Shown: piece by piece, positions 7,118 through 14,723 of the stretch | How positions within the stretch are numbered: position 1 is the stretch's first letter | Layout of the letters: each line of letters opens with the position of its first letter | Assembly: GCA_017454525.1 (NCBI GenBank) | Contig: JAFTCT010000136.1 | Location: 1 to 33,482, forward strand | Length of the DNA stretch: 33,482 nt | Origin: Clostridia bacterium | GTDB taxonomy: Bacteria > Bacillota > Clostridia > Oscillospirales > CAG-272 | Reading direction: 5' to 3' | The notes under the pieces: generated by a model | Databases searched by the model: none | What the model saw: only the letters and a program-made list of their open reading frames with translations | What the model was told of the DNA's origin: nothing | Program-made: the position numbers and the translations under genes

Positions 7118-8260
7118 ATGCTCGATCAGAAAAAAGTATTTGACGCGCTGACGCGCGAAGGCGTGGATTTCTATGCCGGCGTGCCCGATTCCTATCTTGA
7201 CGGGTTCTGCAAATACGCCCTGGCGCACTTTGAAGAGCGCACGGTGATCGCCGCCAACGAGGGGAACGCCGTCGCGATCGCCGCCGGGCGCTATATGGCG
7301 ACGAAAAAGATCCCCCTGGTCTTTCTCCAGAACAGCGGGCAGGGGATCACGGTCAATCCGCTGGTCTCGCTCTGCGATCCCGCCGTGTACGCGATCCCGG
7401 TGATCCTGCTGGTGGGCTGGCGCGGGCAGGGGAACAGCGAGCCGAAGCACCCGCAGCACAAGCTGCAGGGAGAGATCACGCTCCGGCTCTGTGAGATCAT
7501 GCATATCCCCTATGCGGTCCTGCCCGACGACGACGCGGCGTTCGGGGAGATCCTGAAGACCGCCGCTGAGTACTGCCGCGCGCACCGCGCGCCTTACGCG
7601 CTCATCGCCCCGAAGGGGGTCATGGCAAAGAAGGACAAGGAAAACGTTACGGACGGCGCGTATCCGATGAGCCGCGAAGAGGCGATCGAAGCGATCCTCG
7701 ACGCGCTGCCGCCCGATACGGTCTACTGCGCCACGACCGGGCGCGCCACGCGGGAGCTCTATTTCCTGCGCGAGAGGCGCGGCGAGGGACATGAACACGA
7801 TTTTCTGAACGTCGGCAGCATGGGGCACGCCTCCTCCGTCGCGCTGGGGATCGCGCTTTCCCGCCCGGAGCGCCTTGTGGCGACGCTCGACGGCGACGCC
7901 GCGTGCATGATGCACATGGGCGCTCTGACGCATGCCGCGCGCTATCCCGCGCCGAATCATCTTCATATCGTGCTCAACAACGGCGCGCACGAATCGGTGG
8001 GCGGTCAGAAATCGGCGGGACAGCTGATCGATCTGACGGCGGTCGCCGCCGCCTGCGGCTTCAATACGGCGGGCGCGCCGGTCACGACGAAAGAGGAACT
8101 GCTTTCCGCTCTCCGGAAGCTGAAGGGCGGCGGAAAGAGCGCGTTTCTGGACGTGCGCATCCACTGCGGACTGCGCGGGAAACTGCCGCCGCTGGATTTC
8201 GATCACAGGGCGGCGGCCGACGCGCTGATAGACGAACTCAACGGCGAAAAATCAGAATGA
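7118..8260 (+). CDS. ThDP-dependent phosphonopyruvate/sulfopyruvate-type decarboxylase
   Basis: The 380-residue protein resembles fused phosphonopyruvate decarboxylases (Ppd/AepY). The catalytic Glu is at residue 48 in NEGNAVAIAAGRY. LQNSG at 70-74 and NPLVSL at 80-85 form the substrate region, followed by VGWRG near 99-103. The ThDP-binding motif runs from DGDA (258-261) to NN (287-288), leading into NNGAHESVGGQ, which is typical of this family. Known relatives convert phosphonopyruvate to phosphonoacetaldehyde, or sulfopyruvate to sulfoacetaldehyde in the ComDE form. The loop reads NSGQGIT where I recall NSGLGN as usual in Ppd, so the substrate may differ. No PEP mutase gene is in the window. 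Six bases separate it from the reductase gene. Confidence 0.87.
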   Translation: MLDQKKVFDALTREGVDFYAGVPDSYLDGFCKYALAHFEERTVIAANEGNAVAIAAGRYMATKKIPLVFLQNSGQGITVNPLVSLCDPAVYAIPVILLVGWRGQGNSEPKHPQHKLQGEITLRLCEIMHIPYAVLPDDDAAFGEILKTAAEYCRAHRAPYALIAPKGVMAKKDKENVTDGAYPMSREEAIEAILDALPPDTVYCATTGRATRELYFLRERRGEGHEHDFLNVGSMGHASSVALGIALSRPERLVATLDGDAACMMHMGALTHAARYPAPNHLHIVLNNGAHESVGGQKSAGQLIDLTAVAAACGFNTAGAPVTTKEELLSALRKLKGGGKSAFLDVRIHCGLRGKLPPLDFDHRAAADALIDELNGEKSE

Positions 8261-8276
8261 GAGGTTGATCTTTGCG

Positions 8277-9179
8277 ATGAACAGTATGGAAAAAACGAGA
8301 GAGTATCTCCGGAGCATCGGACTTCCGGGCGGCGACGCCTACGATCTGCCGACCTCCCGGAAGCGCTTCGCCGACGGCGGGCAGTACCGCTTCGAAGTAC
8401 CCGGCATCCAGGGCCCGAAGGTCATGAAGGCGCTGCTCGAGGCGATCGATTCCTACGGACTGTACCTGCACCGCGTCACGCAGACGCAGGGCATCATGCG
8501 CCTGACCGACGAGGAGATCGGGAAAATGGTCGCTCTGGCGGCGGAATACCGCACCGACCTGATCCTTGCGATCGGTCCGCGCGCCACCACCGACACCTCG
8601 GCGTCGGTGCACACCGAGGAGGGCGTGCGCATGGGCTACCGTCTGCGCGGCGAGGAGCAGATCGTGCGCGCCGTCGAGGACGTCAAGCGCGCCGCGCGCC
8701 TCGGATGCAGAGGATTCCTCGTGTACGACGAGGGCTGTCTCTGGCTGCTTGACAGAATGCGAAAGGACGGCGAGATCCCGCCGGACTGCCGCTTCAAGGT
8801 CTCGGCGCACGCCGGACACGGCAACCCCTGTTCCGCCCGGCTGCTGCAAGAGATCGGCGCGGATTCGATCAACCCGGTCAGGGATATCCAGCTGCAGATG
8901 CTCGCCGCCATACGGCAGGCGGTGGACTGCCCGATCGACATCCACACCGAGAACCCGAAATCGACCGGCGGCTTCATCCGCCATTACGAAGTGCCCGAAA
9001 TGATCCGCGTCGCCGCGCCGATCTATCTGAAGACCGGCGGATCGGTCGCCGCGACCCATTCCTGGGACTCCACCGAGGACGACGCGCGCAAGCGGGCAAA
9101 GCAGTGCGTACTGGTCAAGCGCATGATCGACGAGTATTATCCCGACGCGGTCTGGTCGCCGAGAGGAAGTCTTGTCTGA
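8277..9179 (+). CDS. TIM-barrel protein, U32-peptidase-like, function unknown
   Basis: About 300 residues from ATG 8277, which follows GAGAGG at a good distance; TTG 8265 and ATG 8286 are alternatives. The alternating strand and helix pattern fits a TIM barrel. Candidate active-site pieces include RVTQTQG, LAIGPRATTD, KVSAHAGHGNPC, DIHTENP and a late KTGGS. I associate this pattern with proteins sometimes labelled U32 peptidase-like or simply peptidase, but that name says little about chemistry. The EDK...NS-type signature of PEP mutase is absent. Its place between a decarboxylase and a C-C bond lyase suggests a metabolic enzyme working on a small acid. Function remains open. Confidence 0.7.
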   Translation: MNSMEKTREYLRSIGLPGGDAYDLPTSRKRFADGGQYRFEVPGIQGPKVMKALLEAIDSYGLYLHRVTQTQGIMRLTDEEIGKMVALAAEYRTDLILAIGPRATTDTSASVHTEEGVRMGYRLRGEEQIVRAVEDVKRAARLGCRGFLVYDEGCLWLLDRMRKDGEIPPDCRFKVSAHAGHGNPCSARLLQEIGADSINPVRDIQLQMLAAIRQAVDCPIDIHTENPKSTGGFIRHYEVPEMIRVAAPIYLKTGGSVAATHSWDSTEDDARKRAKQCVLVKRMIDEYYPDAVWSPRGSLV

Positions 9180-9205
9180 ACGTACAAGGAATACCGAGGA
9201 AGAAT

Positions 9206-10360
9206 ATGAGACATCAACTCTACAATCCCGATTTCAGATTTGTGATCGAGCCCGAGCATTTCAACAAGTATACCGAAAGGGAACTGCTGCAGTACTGCCC
9301 GGGCGCGACGATGTATATGCCGGGCTTCAAGGACTTCACGCAGAAGATCCTTTCAAACGCCATGCCGGGGCTGACCTCGATGGTGCTCTGCTGTGAGGAC
9401 GCCTGCCCCGAGAGCCGCGTGGAGGAAGCCGAACAGAATATTTACGGACTGCTCGACGCCGTGACCGACGCCGTGGACGGGGGAAAACTCGATCCGGATC
9501 TCGTGCCGCTGATCTTTGTGCGCGTGCGCTCGCGCGAGCAGTTCATCCGCTTCGGCGAACGGCTGACGAAGCATCAGGCGCGGTCGCTCTGCGGCGTCAA
9601 TTTCCCGAAATTCAACGCCGAGAACGGCGACGGATACTATTTCTATCTTAAAACGCTGAACGAACGTCTGGGCGAGGTGCTGTACGGGATGCCGATCATC
9701 GAGGATCCCGAGGTCGCCTACAAGGAGAGCCGCATCACCGAACTGTTGGGCATCAAGAGGATCCTCGACAACTACCGTGATCTCGTTCTGCAGGTGCGCG
9801 TCGGCGGCACCGACTTCTCTTCGGTCTTCGGCGTGCGCAGAGGGGTCGACTATTCGATCTACGATATCATGACGGTGCGCGAGTGCCTGTCCGACATCGT
9901 CAACGTCTGCGGCAGAAACAACGATTACGTGATCTCCGGTCCCGTCTGGGAATACTTCCGCGCGCCCAAGGAGCTGATGTTTGAAGATCTGCCCACGCAC
10001 GGACTGCAGGACTACCTGATGAAGCGCATCCCGATCGTCAACAACGAGATCGACGGGCTTCTGCGCGAGGTGATCCTGGACAAGGCCAACGGATTCGTGG
10101 GCAGAACGGTCATTCATCCCACGCACGTCAAATTCGTCAACGCCCTGATGGCGGTGACGAAAGAGGAATACGACGACGCCTGTATGATCTTGGGCAACGC
10201 CGGCGCCGGCGGGGTGCTCAAGGGCGCGGGCGCCAACAAGATGAACGAGACGCGTCCCCACACCAACTGGGCGAAGAAGATCGTCAGCCGCGCGCGCGCT
10301 TTCGGCGTGATCGAAAACGAGAGCGCCTACGTCAGGCTCTTCGCCGTCAACGAAATCTGA
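9206..10360 (+). CDS. CitE-like C-C bond lyase (HpcH/HpaI superfamily, PF15617-like)
   Basis: The reading frame is open from 9104, but ATG 9206 follows a CGAGGA site and starts the recognisable protein of 384 residues. It looks like the TIM-barrel C-C bond lyase family described from tellurium-resistance (ter) associated metabolic loci, related to the citrate lyase beta subunit. Acidic Mg-binding candidates Glu64/Asp65 lie in a CCEDACPESR stretch, and the C-terminal part has VIHPTHVKFVNAL, like the IHP motif of CitE proteins. Relatives cleave or form C-C bonds between an acyl unit and oxaloacetate, pyruvate or glyoxylate. No ter genes are seen here. Condensation or cleavage of the acid handled by the PrpD and fumarase-like neighbours is a reasonable guess. 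Confidence 0.82.
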   Translation: MRHQLYNPDFRFVIEPEHFNKYTERELLQYCPGATMYMPGFKDFTQKILSNAMPGLTSMVLCCEDACPESRVEEAEQNIYGLLDAVTDAVDGGKLDPDLVPLIFVRVRSREQFIRFGERLTKHQARSLCGVNFPKFNAENGDGYYFYLKTLNERLGEVLYGMPIIEDPEVAYKESRITELLGIKRILDNYRDLVLQVRVGGTDFSSVFGVRRGVDYSIYDIMTVRECLSDIVNVCGRNNDYVISGPVWEYFRAPKELMFEDLPTHGLQDYLMKRIPIVNNEIDGLLREVILDKANGFVGRTVIHPTHVKFVNALMAVTKEEYDDACMILGNAGAGGVLKGAGANKMNETRPHTNWAKKIVSRARAFGVIENESAYVRLFAVNEI

Positions 10361-10371
10361 GGAAAGAAAAA

Positions 10372-10878
10372 ATGATCAGACTGTGCACACCGATCCGGAA
10401 GGAGGATATCGACCGGCTGAAGGTCGGCGATACCGTGGAAATATCGGGCTGTATCCTCTGCGGCAGGGACGCCGTCCTGCCGCGGGTCGTGAAAATGGCA
10501 GAAGAGGGCAGGGAAAAGGAGCTCGGCGCGGCGCTTGAGGGACAGGTGATCTTCCATACGGCGGTCAGTCCCGCGGGCGTCGGTCCCACCTCGTCGAACA
10601 AACTTGAGATCGAGGAGAGCATCGCGCCGCTGTCAAGAGCGGGCGTCAGACTGCATCTCGGCAAGGGCGCCTTAAAGAAAGAGACCGTCGACGCGCTGAA
10701 CGCGTACGGCGCGGTCTACGCCGTGATCCCGCCGGTGACGGCGCTGCTCGGCGCAAAGACCGTCGAGAAGAAACTGCTGGCGTTCCCGGAACTGGGCATG
10801 GAGGCGCTCTGGCTTCTGAAGGTCGACGGCTATCCCGCGATCATCGCCGCGGCGCACGGAAGGAGCATTTACGAATGA
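10372..10878 (+). CDS. Class I fumarase/L-tartrate dehydratase-like beta subunit
   Basis: This 168-residue protein matches the C-terminal (beta) domain of Fe-S hydrolyases such as TtdB and two-subunit fumarases. It has GRDAVLPR near residues 36-43, GPTSSNKLE in place of the more usual GPTTSxRM, the GKGAL loop, and a C-terminal GMEALWLLKVDGYPA segment. The beta subunit completes the substrate pocket next to the Fe-S-bearing alpha subunit. The ATGA overlap with the alpha gene implies equal synthesis. Beta precedes alpha here, the reverse of the common TtdA-TtdB order. Substitutions in the substrate loop leave open a diacid other than fumarate or tartrate. Confidence 0.87.
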   Translation: MIRLCTPIRKEDIDRLKVGDTVEISGCILCGRDAVLPRVVKMAEEGREKELGAALEGQVIFHTAVSPAGVGPTSSNKLEIEESIAPLSRAGVRLHLGKGALKKETVDALNAYGAVYAVIPPVTALLGAKTVEKKLLAFPELGMEALWLLKVDGYPAIIAAAHGRSIYE

Positions 10879-11732
10879 CCGATCATAAAAGAACCGTCGA
10901 ACTGGTCAAAAGGGCGCTGATCGACGCCGGATCGACCTTCCGTCCGGACAGGAAGGAAGCGTACAGAAAAGCGATCGCAAAGGAGAGCAGCGACCGGGCG
11001 CGCTGGGTGCTGGAAACGATCCTTGCGAACGCCGAAGCCGCCGAGAAGCAGAAAAGTCCCCTCTGCGACGACAGCGGGATCCCCCATCTGCTCTTAGAGA
11101 TCGGCGACGACGCACCGGTGACCGGGCGTACGCTCGACGCGATCGAAGAAGGGATCCGAGAGGGACTGCGCGCTCTGCCGGGAAGGCCGATGGGACTGCG
11201 GGGGGACGACCGCGCGCGGATCGACCAGTCGGGCGGACCCGATCCCGATCCCGCGGGCGTTGCGCCCGCGCCGCTGCTCGTGCGGCGCGCAAGCGGACAG
11301 GTCCTGCGCCTGCACGTCCTGATGTTCGGCGGCGGTCCGGCGATCCGCGCCAAGACCCTGCGCGTCTTCCACAGGCACAGCGTCGAAGCCGTGACCGGCG
11401 AGATCGTTTCGTGGGCGTGCCAGGCGGTGAAGGAGCTGGGCTGTACGCCCTGTACGCTCGCCGTGGGGATCGGCAGATCGCACTTCGAAGCGTCGTCGAT
11501 GATGCTCGAAGCGCTGGTCGAGGGACGCTGTGACGAGCAGAGCGCTCTTGAAAAGGAGATCACCGACCGCGTGAACGCGTCGGACGTCGGACCGCTCGGA
11601 CTTCACGGAAAGACCTCGGTACTGGCGACCTTCCTGAAGGTCGGACCGCAGAGGGCAAGCGGCGTGCGCATCGTCTGCCTTCGTCCCTGCTGCTGCTTTG
11701 AGCCGCGCATCGCGTCGGTCGATCTCATCTGA
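10875..11732 (+). CDS. Class I fumarase/L-tartrate dehydratase-like alpha subunit (Fe-S)
   Basis: A 285-residue protein like the N-terminal (alpha) domain of class I fumarases and TtdA. Cluster-ligand candidates are Cys64 in LCDDSG (usually CQDTG), Cys190 or Cys193 in GCTPC (usually CPP), and one of Cys268/272/273/274 near the end. VGIGR at 197-201 and DRVNASDVGPLGLHG fit the family. The usual KGGGSEN segment is replaced by FGGGPAI (151-157), and a Gly/Pro/Asp-rich insert occurs near 118-130. These changes suggest an altered substrate or a divergent subfamily. It should add or remove water across a C=C bond of a dicarboxylic acid with its beta partner. It is the last gene of the metabolic block. 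Confidence 0.85.
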   Translation: MTDHKRTVELVKRALIDAGSTFRPDRKEAYRKAIAKESSDRARWVLETILANAEAAEKQKSPLCDDSGIPHLLLEIGDDAPVTGRTLDAIEEGIREGLRALPGRPMGLRGDDRARIDQSGGPDPDPAGVAPAPLLVRRASGQVLRLHVLMFGGGPAIRAKTLRVFHRHSVEAVTGEIVSWACQAVKELGCTPCTLAVGIGRSHFEASSMMLEALVEGRCDEQSALEKEITDRVNASDVGPLGLHGKTSVLATFLKVGPQRASGVRIVCLRPCCCFEPRIASVDLI

Positions 11733-11760
11733 AATAATCCGGAAAAGAGAAGGACAGGAT

Positions 11761-12384
11761 ATGAACATCAGGTACGCTTTCGTTCGTCTGCTCACAAAAA
11801 TGAAGCCGAACGCCGTCATGAACTGCACGATCGATAAAAAGGCGAATATCGGGCACGGCGCGCAGATGGTGCACACGACGGTGGGACGGTATACCTACTG
11901 CGGGAACGGCGTCACCGCCGTGCACGCCGAGATCGGCTCCTTCTGCTCGATCGCCGGGAACACAACGATCGGCGGCGGCGGGCATCCGCTCGGTATGGTG
12001 TCGACTTCGCCGGTGTTTTACGGCGGAAGGAACGTCTTCCGGACCAATTTCGCCGACACACCCTACGAGCCCTACAAAAAAACGGTGATCGGACACGACG
12101 TCTGGATCGGCGCGCGCTGTCTGATCAAGGGCGGCGTCACGATCGGCACCGGGGCGGTCGTCGGTATGGGCAGCGTCGTCACAAAGGACGTGCCCCCCTA
12201 CATGATCGTCGCCGGGAATCCGGCGAAGCCGATCCGTATGCGCTTTGACGAGGAGACCGTGAAGGCGCTCACCGACAGCCGGTGGTGGGAACTGCCCGAA
12301 AAGACCCTGCGGGCGCTCGGACCGTCGATGGCGGACCCCGCCGCGTTCTTGAAATCGCTCAAAGAAGGAAACGTGAAGGAATGA
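11761..12384 (+). CDS. CatB-type hexapeptide-repeat O-acetyltransferase
   Basis: The frame is open from 11698, but ATG 11761 after a GAGAAGGA site begins the conserved protein of 207 residues. Left-handed beta-helix hexapeptide repeats run through most of it. The putative catalytic His75 sits in GGGGHPLGMVSTSPVFY, a pattern typical of CatB-related acetyltransferases, and a late WIGARCLIKGGVTIG stretch with GNPAKPIRMRF closes the helix. In glycan loci these enzymes move acetyl from acetyl-CoA to a sugar hydroxyl or amine. It returns the operon from small-acid metabolism to glycan assembly. It overlaps the next gene by ATGA. The acceptor sugar is unknown. Confidence 0.9.
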   Translation: MNIRYAFVRLLTKMKPNAVMNCTIDKKANIGHGAQMVHTTVGRYTYCGNGVTAVHAEIGSFCSIAGNTTIGGGGHPLGMVSTSPVFYGGRNVFRTNFADTPYEPYKKTVIGHDVWIGARCLIKGGVTIGTGAVVGMGSVVTKDVPPYMIVAGNPAKPIRMRFDEETVKALTDSRWWELPEKTLRALGPSMADPAAFLKSLKEGNVKE

Positions 12385-13655
12385 AGATACTGAAACTTTC
12401 CCCCTATTACGAGCCGGAGAAGATCTCCAGTTCGCATCTCACCGAGGATATGGAAAAGGGCTTCACCGACGCTGGGTACGAGATCGAGGTGATCTGTCCC
12501 CAACCGACGCGCGGCGTCGACAGCGAGGTGCGGAAGAAGTATAAAACGGTCAGGACCGAGACAAAAAGGGACGGGAAGATCACCGTTCACCGCTTCCCGA
12601 TGGTGCGCGAAAAGAGAAATCCCCTTCTGCGCGCGCTGCGCTATCTGCTCGTCAACGCCGTGCAGAAGCGCAAGGGCTGTAAGGCGAAGAACGTCGATCT
12701 GATCATCGGCGGCAGCACGCCGCCGACCCAGGGACTGCTCTGCGCGAAGGTCGCGCGGAAACTGAGCAAAAAGAAGGGCGAAAAGGTACCCTTCATATAC
12801 AACCTGCAGGATATTTTCCCCGATTCGCTCGTCAACGCCGGCATGGCGAAGAAGGGCGGGCTGATCTGGAGGATCGGCAGGAAAATGGAGAACAGGACCT
12901 ACGCCGGCGCCGACCGGATCGTCGTGATCTCCGAGGATTTCAAAAAGAACGTCATGGAGAAGGGCGTGCCCGCGGAGAAGATCGTCGTGATCCCCAACTG
13001 GGTGAACACCGACAACGTCTTCCCGGTAAAAAGAGAGGACAACGTTCTCTTTGACCGTTACGGGCTCGACCGCGGGAAATACTATATCTGTTACAGCGGC
13101 ACGGTCGGTCACTCGCAGAATCTGAAGCTGCTTCTGGATACCGCGCAAGAACTCTCGACCCTCCTGCCGGACGTGCGTTTCGTGATCATCGGCGAGGGAC
13201 CGGCGAAGAAGGAGACCGCGGAGGAGATCGCGGCGCGGGGGATCGAGAACGTCACGATGCTCCCCTTCCAGCCCTATGAGGAGATCGCCGAGGTGTTCTC
13301 TCTCGGCGACGCCGGACTGATCATCTCCAAGCCCGGTGTGGGACAGAGCTCCGTCCCGAGCAAGACCTTCAGCGTCATGGCCGCCGCCCGTCCGATCATC
13401 GCCTCCTTCGACCGGGAGAGCGAACTCTGCCGCCTGATCGAAAAGACCGGCTGCGGGGTCACGGCGAACGCCGGAAGCAAAGAGGAGCTGATCGCCGCGA
13501 TCGGAAAACTCTATAGGGACAGACCGTTCGCGTCCGCCGCGGGAGAGGCGGGCAGGGCGTATCTGAAGGAGCATCTTGACAAGGACAAGTGCGTCGGCAG
13601 ATATCTCGAGGTCATGAAAGAGGAACTGGAAAAAACAGCAAATAAAGGAGAATGA
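12381..13655 (+). CDS. GT4 family glycosyltransferase, WbuB-like
   Basis: A 424-residue GT-B protein starting at ATG 12381 within an ATGA overlap; an in-frame start at 12282 lies inside the acetyltransferase gene and is rejected. The N-terminal domain starts [12 protein letters not shown], and the C-terminal donor domain has [15 protein letters not shown] and a [14 protein letters not shown] stretch. This arrangement is close to WbuB-type enzymes, where transfer of fucosamine or fucose-like sugars is reported. Since the GDP-fucose genes follow at once, a fucosyl donor is possible but not shown. No membrane segment is seen; it should work on the cytoplasmic lipid-linked intermediate. Confidence 0.88.
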   Translation: MKILKLSPYYEPEKISSSHLTEDMEKGFTDAGYEIEVICPQPTRGVDSEVRKKYKTVRTETKRDGKITVHRFPMVREKRNPLLRALRYLLVNAVQKRKGCKAKNVDLIIGGSTPPTQGLLCAKVARKLSKKKGEKVPFIYNLQDIFPDSLVNAGMAKKGGLIWRIGRKMENRTYAGADRIVVISEDFKKNVMEKGVPAEKIVVIPNWVNTDNVFPVKREDNVLFDRYGLDRGKYYICYSGTVGHSQNLKLLLDTAQELSTLLPDVRFVIIGEGPAKKETAEEIAARGIENVTMLPFQPYEEIAEVFSLGDAGLIISKPGVGQSSVPSKTFSVMAAARPIIASFDRESELCRLIEKTGCGVTANAGSKEELIAAIGKLYRDRPFASAAGEAGRAYLKEHLDKDKCVGRYLEVMKEELEKTANKGE

Positions 13656-14701
13656 GTGTGGGCAAGGTCGCATTGATCACCGGCGTGACCGGTCAGGACG
13701 GATCCTATCTGTCCGAGTTTCTTCTGGAGAAGGGCTACGAGGTCCACGGCGTGATCCGCCGCTCCTCCGTGGAGTACCGCGAGCGGATCGCGCATATCGA
13801 GGGGAACCCCTCCTTTCATCTGCATTACGGCGATATGACCGACTCGCTGAGTCTGGTCAAGATCATCTCGAAGGTGCGTCCCGACGAGATCTATAACCTC
13901 GCGGCGCAGAGTCACGTGCAGGTCAGCTTCGACGTGCCCGAATACACCGCCGACGTGGTGGCGACGGGCGTGCTGCGCGTTCTGGAAGCGGTGCGCGTCT
14001 GCGGACTGGAGAAGACCTGCCGCATCTATCAGGCGAGCACCTCCGAACTCTTCGGAAAGGTCGAGGAGGTCCCGCAGAGGGAGACCACGCCTTTTCACCC
14101 CTATTCCCCCTACGCCGTCGCCAAGCAGTACGGCTTCTGGATCACGAAGGAATACCGCGAGGCGTACGGGATGTTCTGCTGCTCGGGCATCCTCTTCAAC
14201 CATGAGTCCGAGCGCCGGGGAGAGACCTTTGTGACCAGAAAGATCACCCTTGCCGCCGCGCGCATCGCCAAGGGTCTGCAGGACAGACTGTATCTGGGCA
14301 ATCTCTCCGCCCTGCGCGACTGGGGATACGCCCGCGACTACGTCGAATGTATGTGGCTGATCCTGCAGCACGACACGCCCGACGATTTCGTGATCGCCAC
14401 GGGCGAACAGCATTCGGTCAGGGAGTTCTGCCTGCTTGCCTTCAGATACGCGGGCATCGATCTCGAGTTCAGGGGCGAGGGCATGGAGGAAAAGGGATAC
14501 GACCGGAAGACCGGGCGCGTGCTCGTCGAGGTTTCGCCCGCCTTCTACCGTCCCACGGACGTCGTCAATCTTTGGGGCGATCCCTCCAAAGCAAAGAGGG
14601 AACTGGGCTGGGATCCCACGAAAACGAGTTTTGAAGACCTGGTGCGCCTGATGGTCGAAAACGATATGAAGAGAGCGGAGAAGGAAGCCGCGTGCGTCTG
14701 A
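13652..14701 (+). CDS. gmd: GDP-mannose 4,6-dehydratase
   Basis: This 349-residue short-chain dehydrogenase converts GDP-D-mannose to GDP-4-keto-6-deoxy-D-mannose. The NADP-binding glycine motif GVTGQDG is at 11-17. The catalytic Thr130/Glu132 in ASTSELFG and the Tyr154/Lys158 pair in YSPYAVAK match GMD enzymes. [16 protein letters not shown] and [16 protein letters not shown] are strongly diagnostic of this family. Length agrees with the usual 340-375. It overlaps the GT4 gene by ATGA and is followed by fcl, forming the standard GDP-L-fucose pair. Confidence 0.97.
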   Translation: MSVGKVALITGVTGQDGSYLSEFLLEKGYEVHGVIRRSSVEYRERIAHIEGNPSFHLHYGDMTDSLSLVKIISKVRPDEIYNLAAQSHVQVSFDVPEYTADVVATGVLRVLEAVRVCGLEKTCRIYQASTSELFGKVEEVPQRETTPFHPYSPYAVAKQYGFWITKEYREAYGMFCCSGILFNHESERRGETFVTRKITLAAARIAKGLQDRLYLGNLSALRDWGYARDYVECMWLILQHDTPDDFVIATGEQHSVREFCLLAFRYAGIDLEFRGEGMEEKGYDRKTGRVLVEVSPAFYRPTDVVNLWGDPSKAKRELGWDPTKTSFEDLVRLMVENDMKRAEKEAACV

Positions 14702-14723
14702 CGCGCGGGAAGGACGGAAGGAT

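Noticed and set aside
6548-8206. 552-codon open frame on the - strand
   Set aside because: It lies opposite the AKR and decarboxylase genes, has a shadow-like composition rich in Arg, Asp and His, and shows no family motif. The same holds for 1830-3299, 12198-13673, 25872-27332 and other long - strand frames; GC-rich codon use on the + strand removes stops from the opposite strand.
8277-9179. PEP mutase as the missing phosphonate gene
   Set aside because: Although a TIM barrel, the protein lacks the EDK...NS-type signature of PEP mutase and does not resemble it along its length.
9104-9205. Longer N-terminus for the C-C bond lyase
   Set aside because: It would overlap the preceding gene by 76 bases and encodes a non-conserved Arg-rich stretch; ATG 9206 has a fitting ribosome binding site.
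903-11732. Complete methylcitrate or TCA segment
   Set aside because: There is no citrate or methylcitrate synthase, aconitase or isocitrate lyase, and the decarboxylase and ATP-grasp genes do not belong to that route.
12282-12380. Longer N-terminus for the WbuB-like glycosyltransferase
   Set aside because: It lies inside the acetyltransferase gene; ATG 12381 gives the typical GT-B start and an ATGA overlap.
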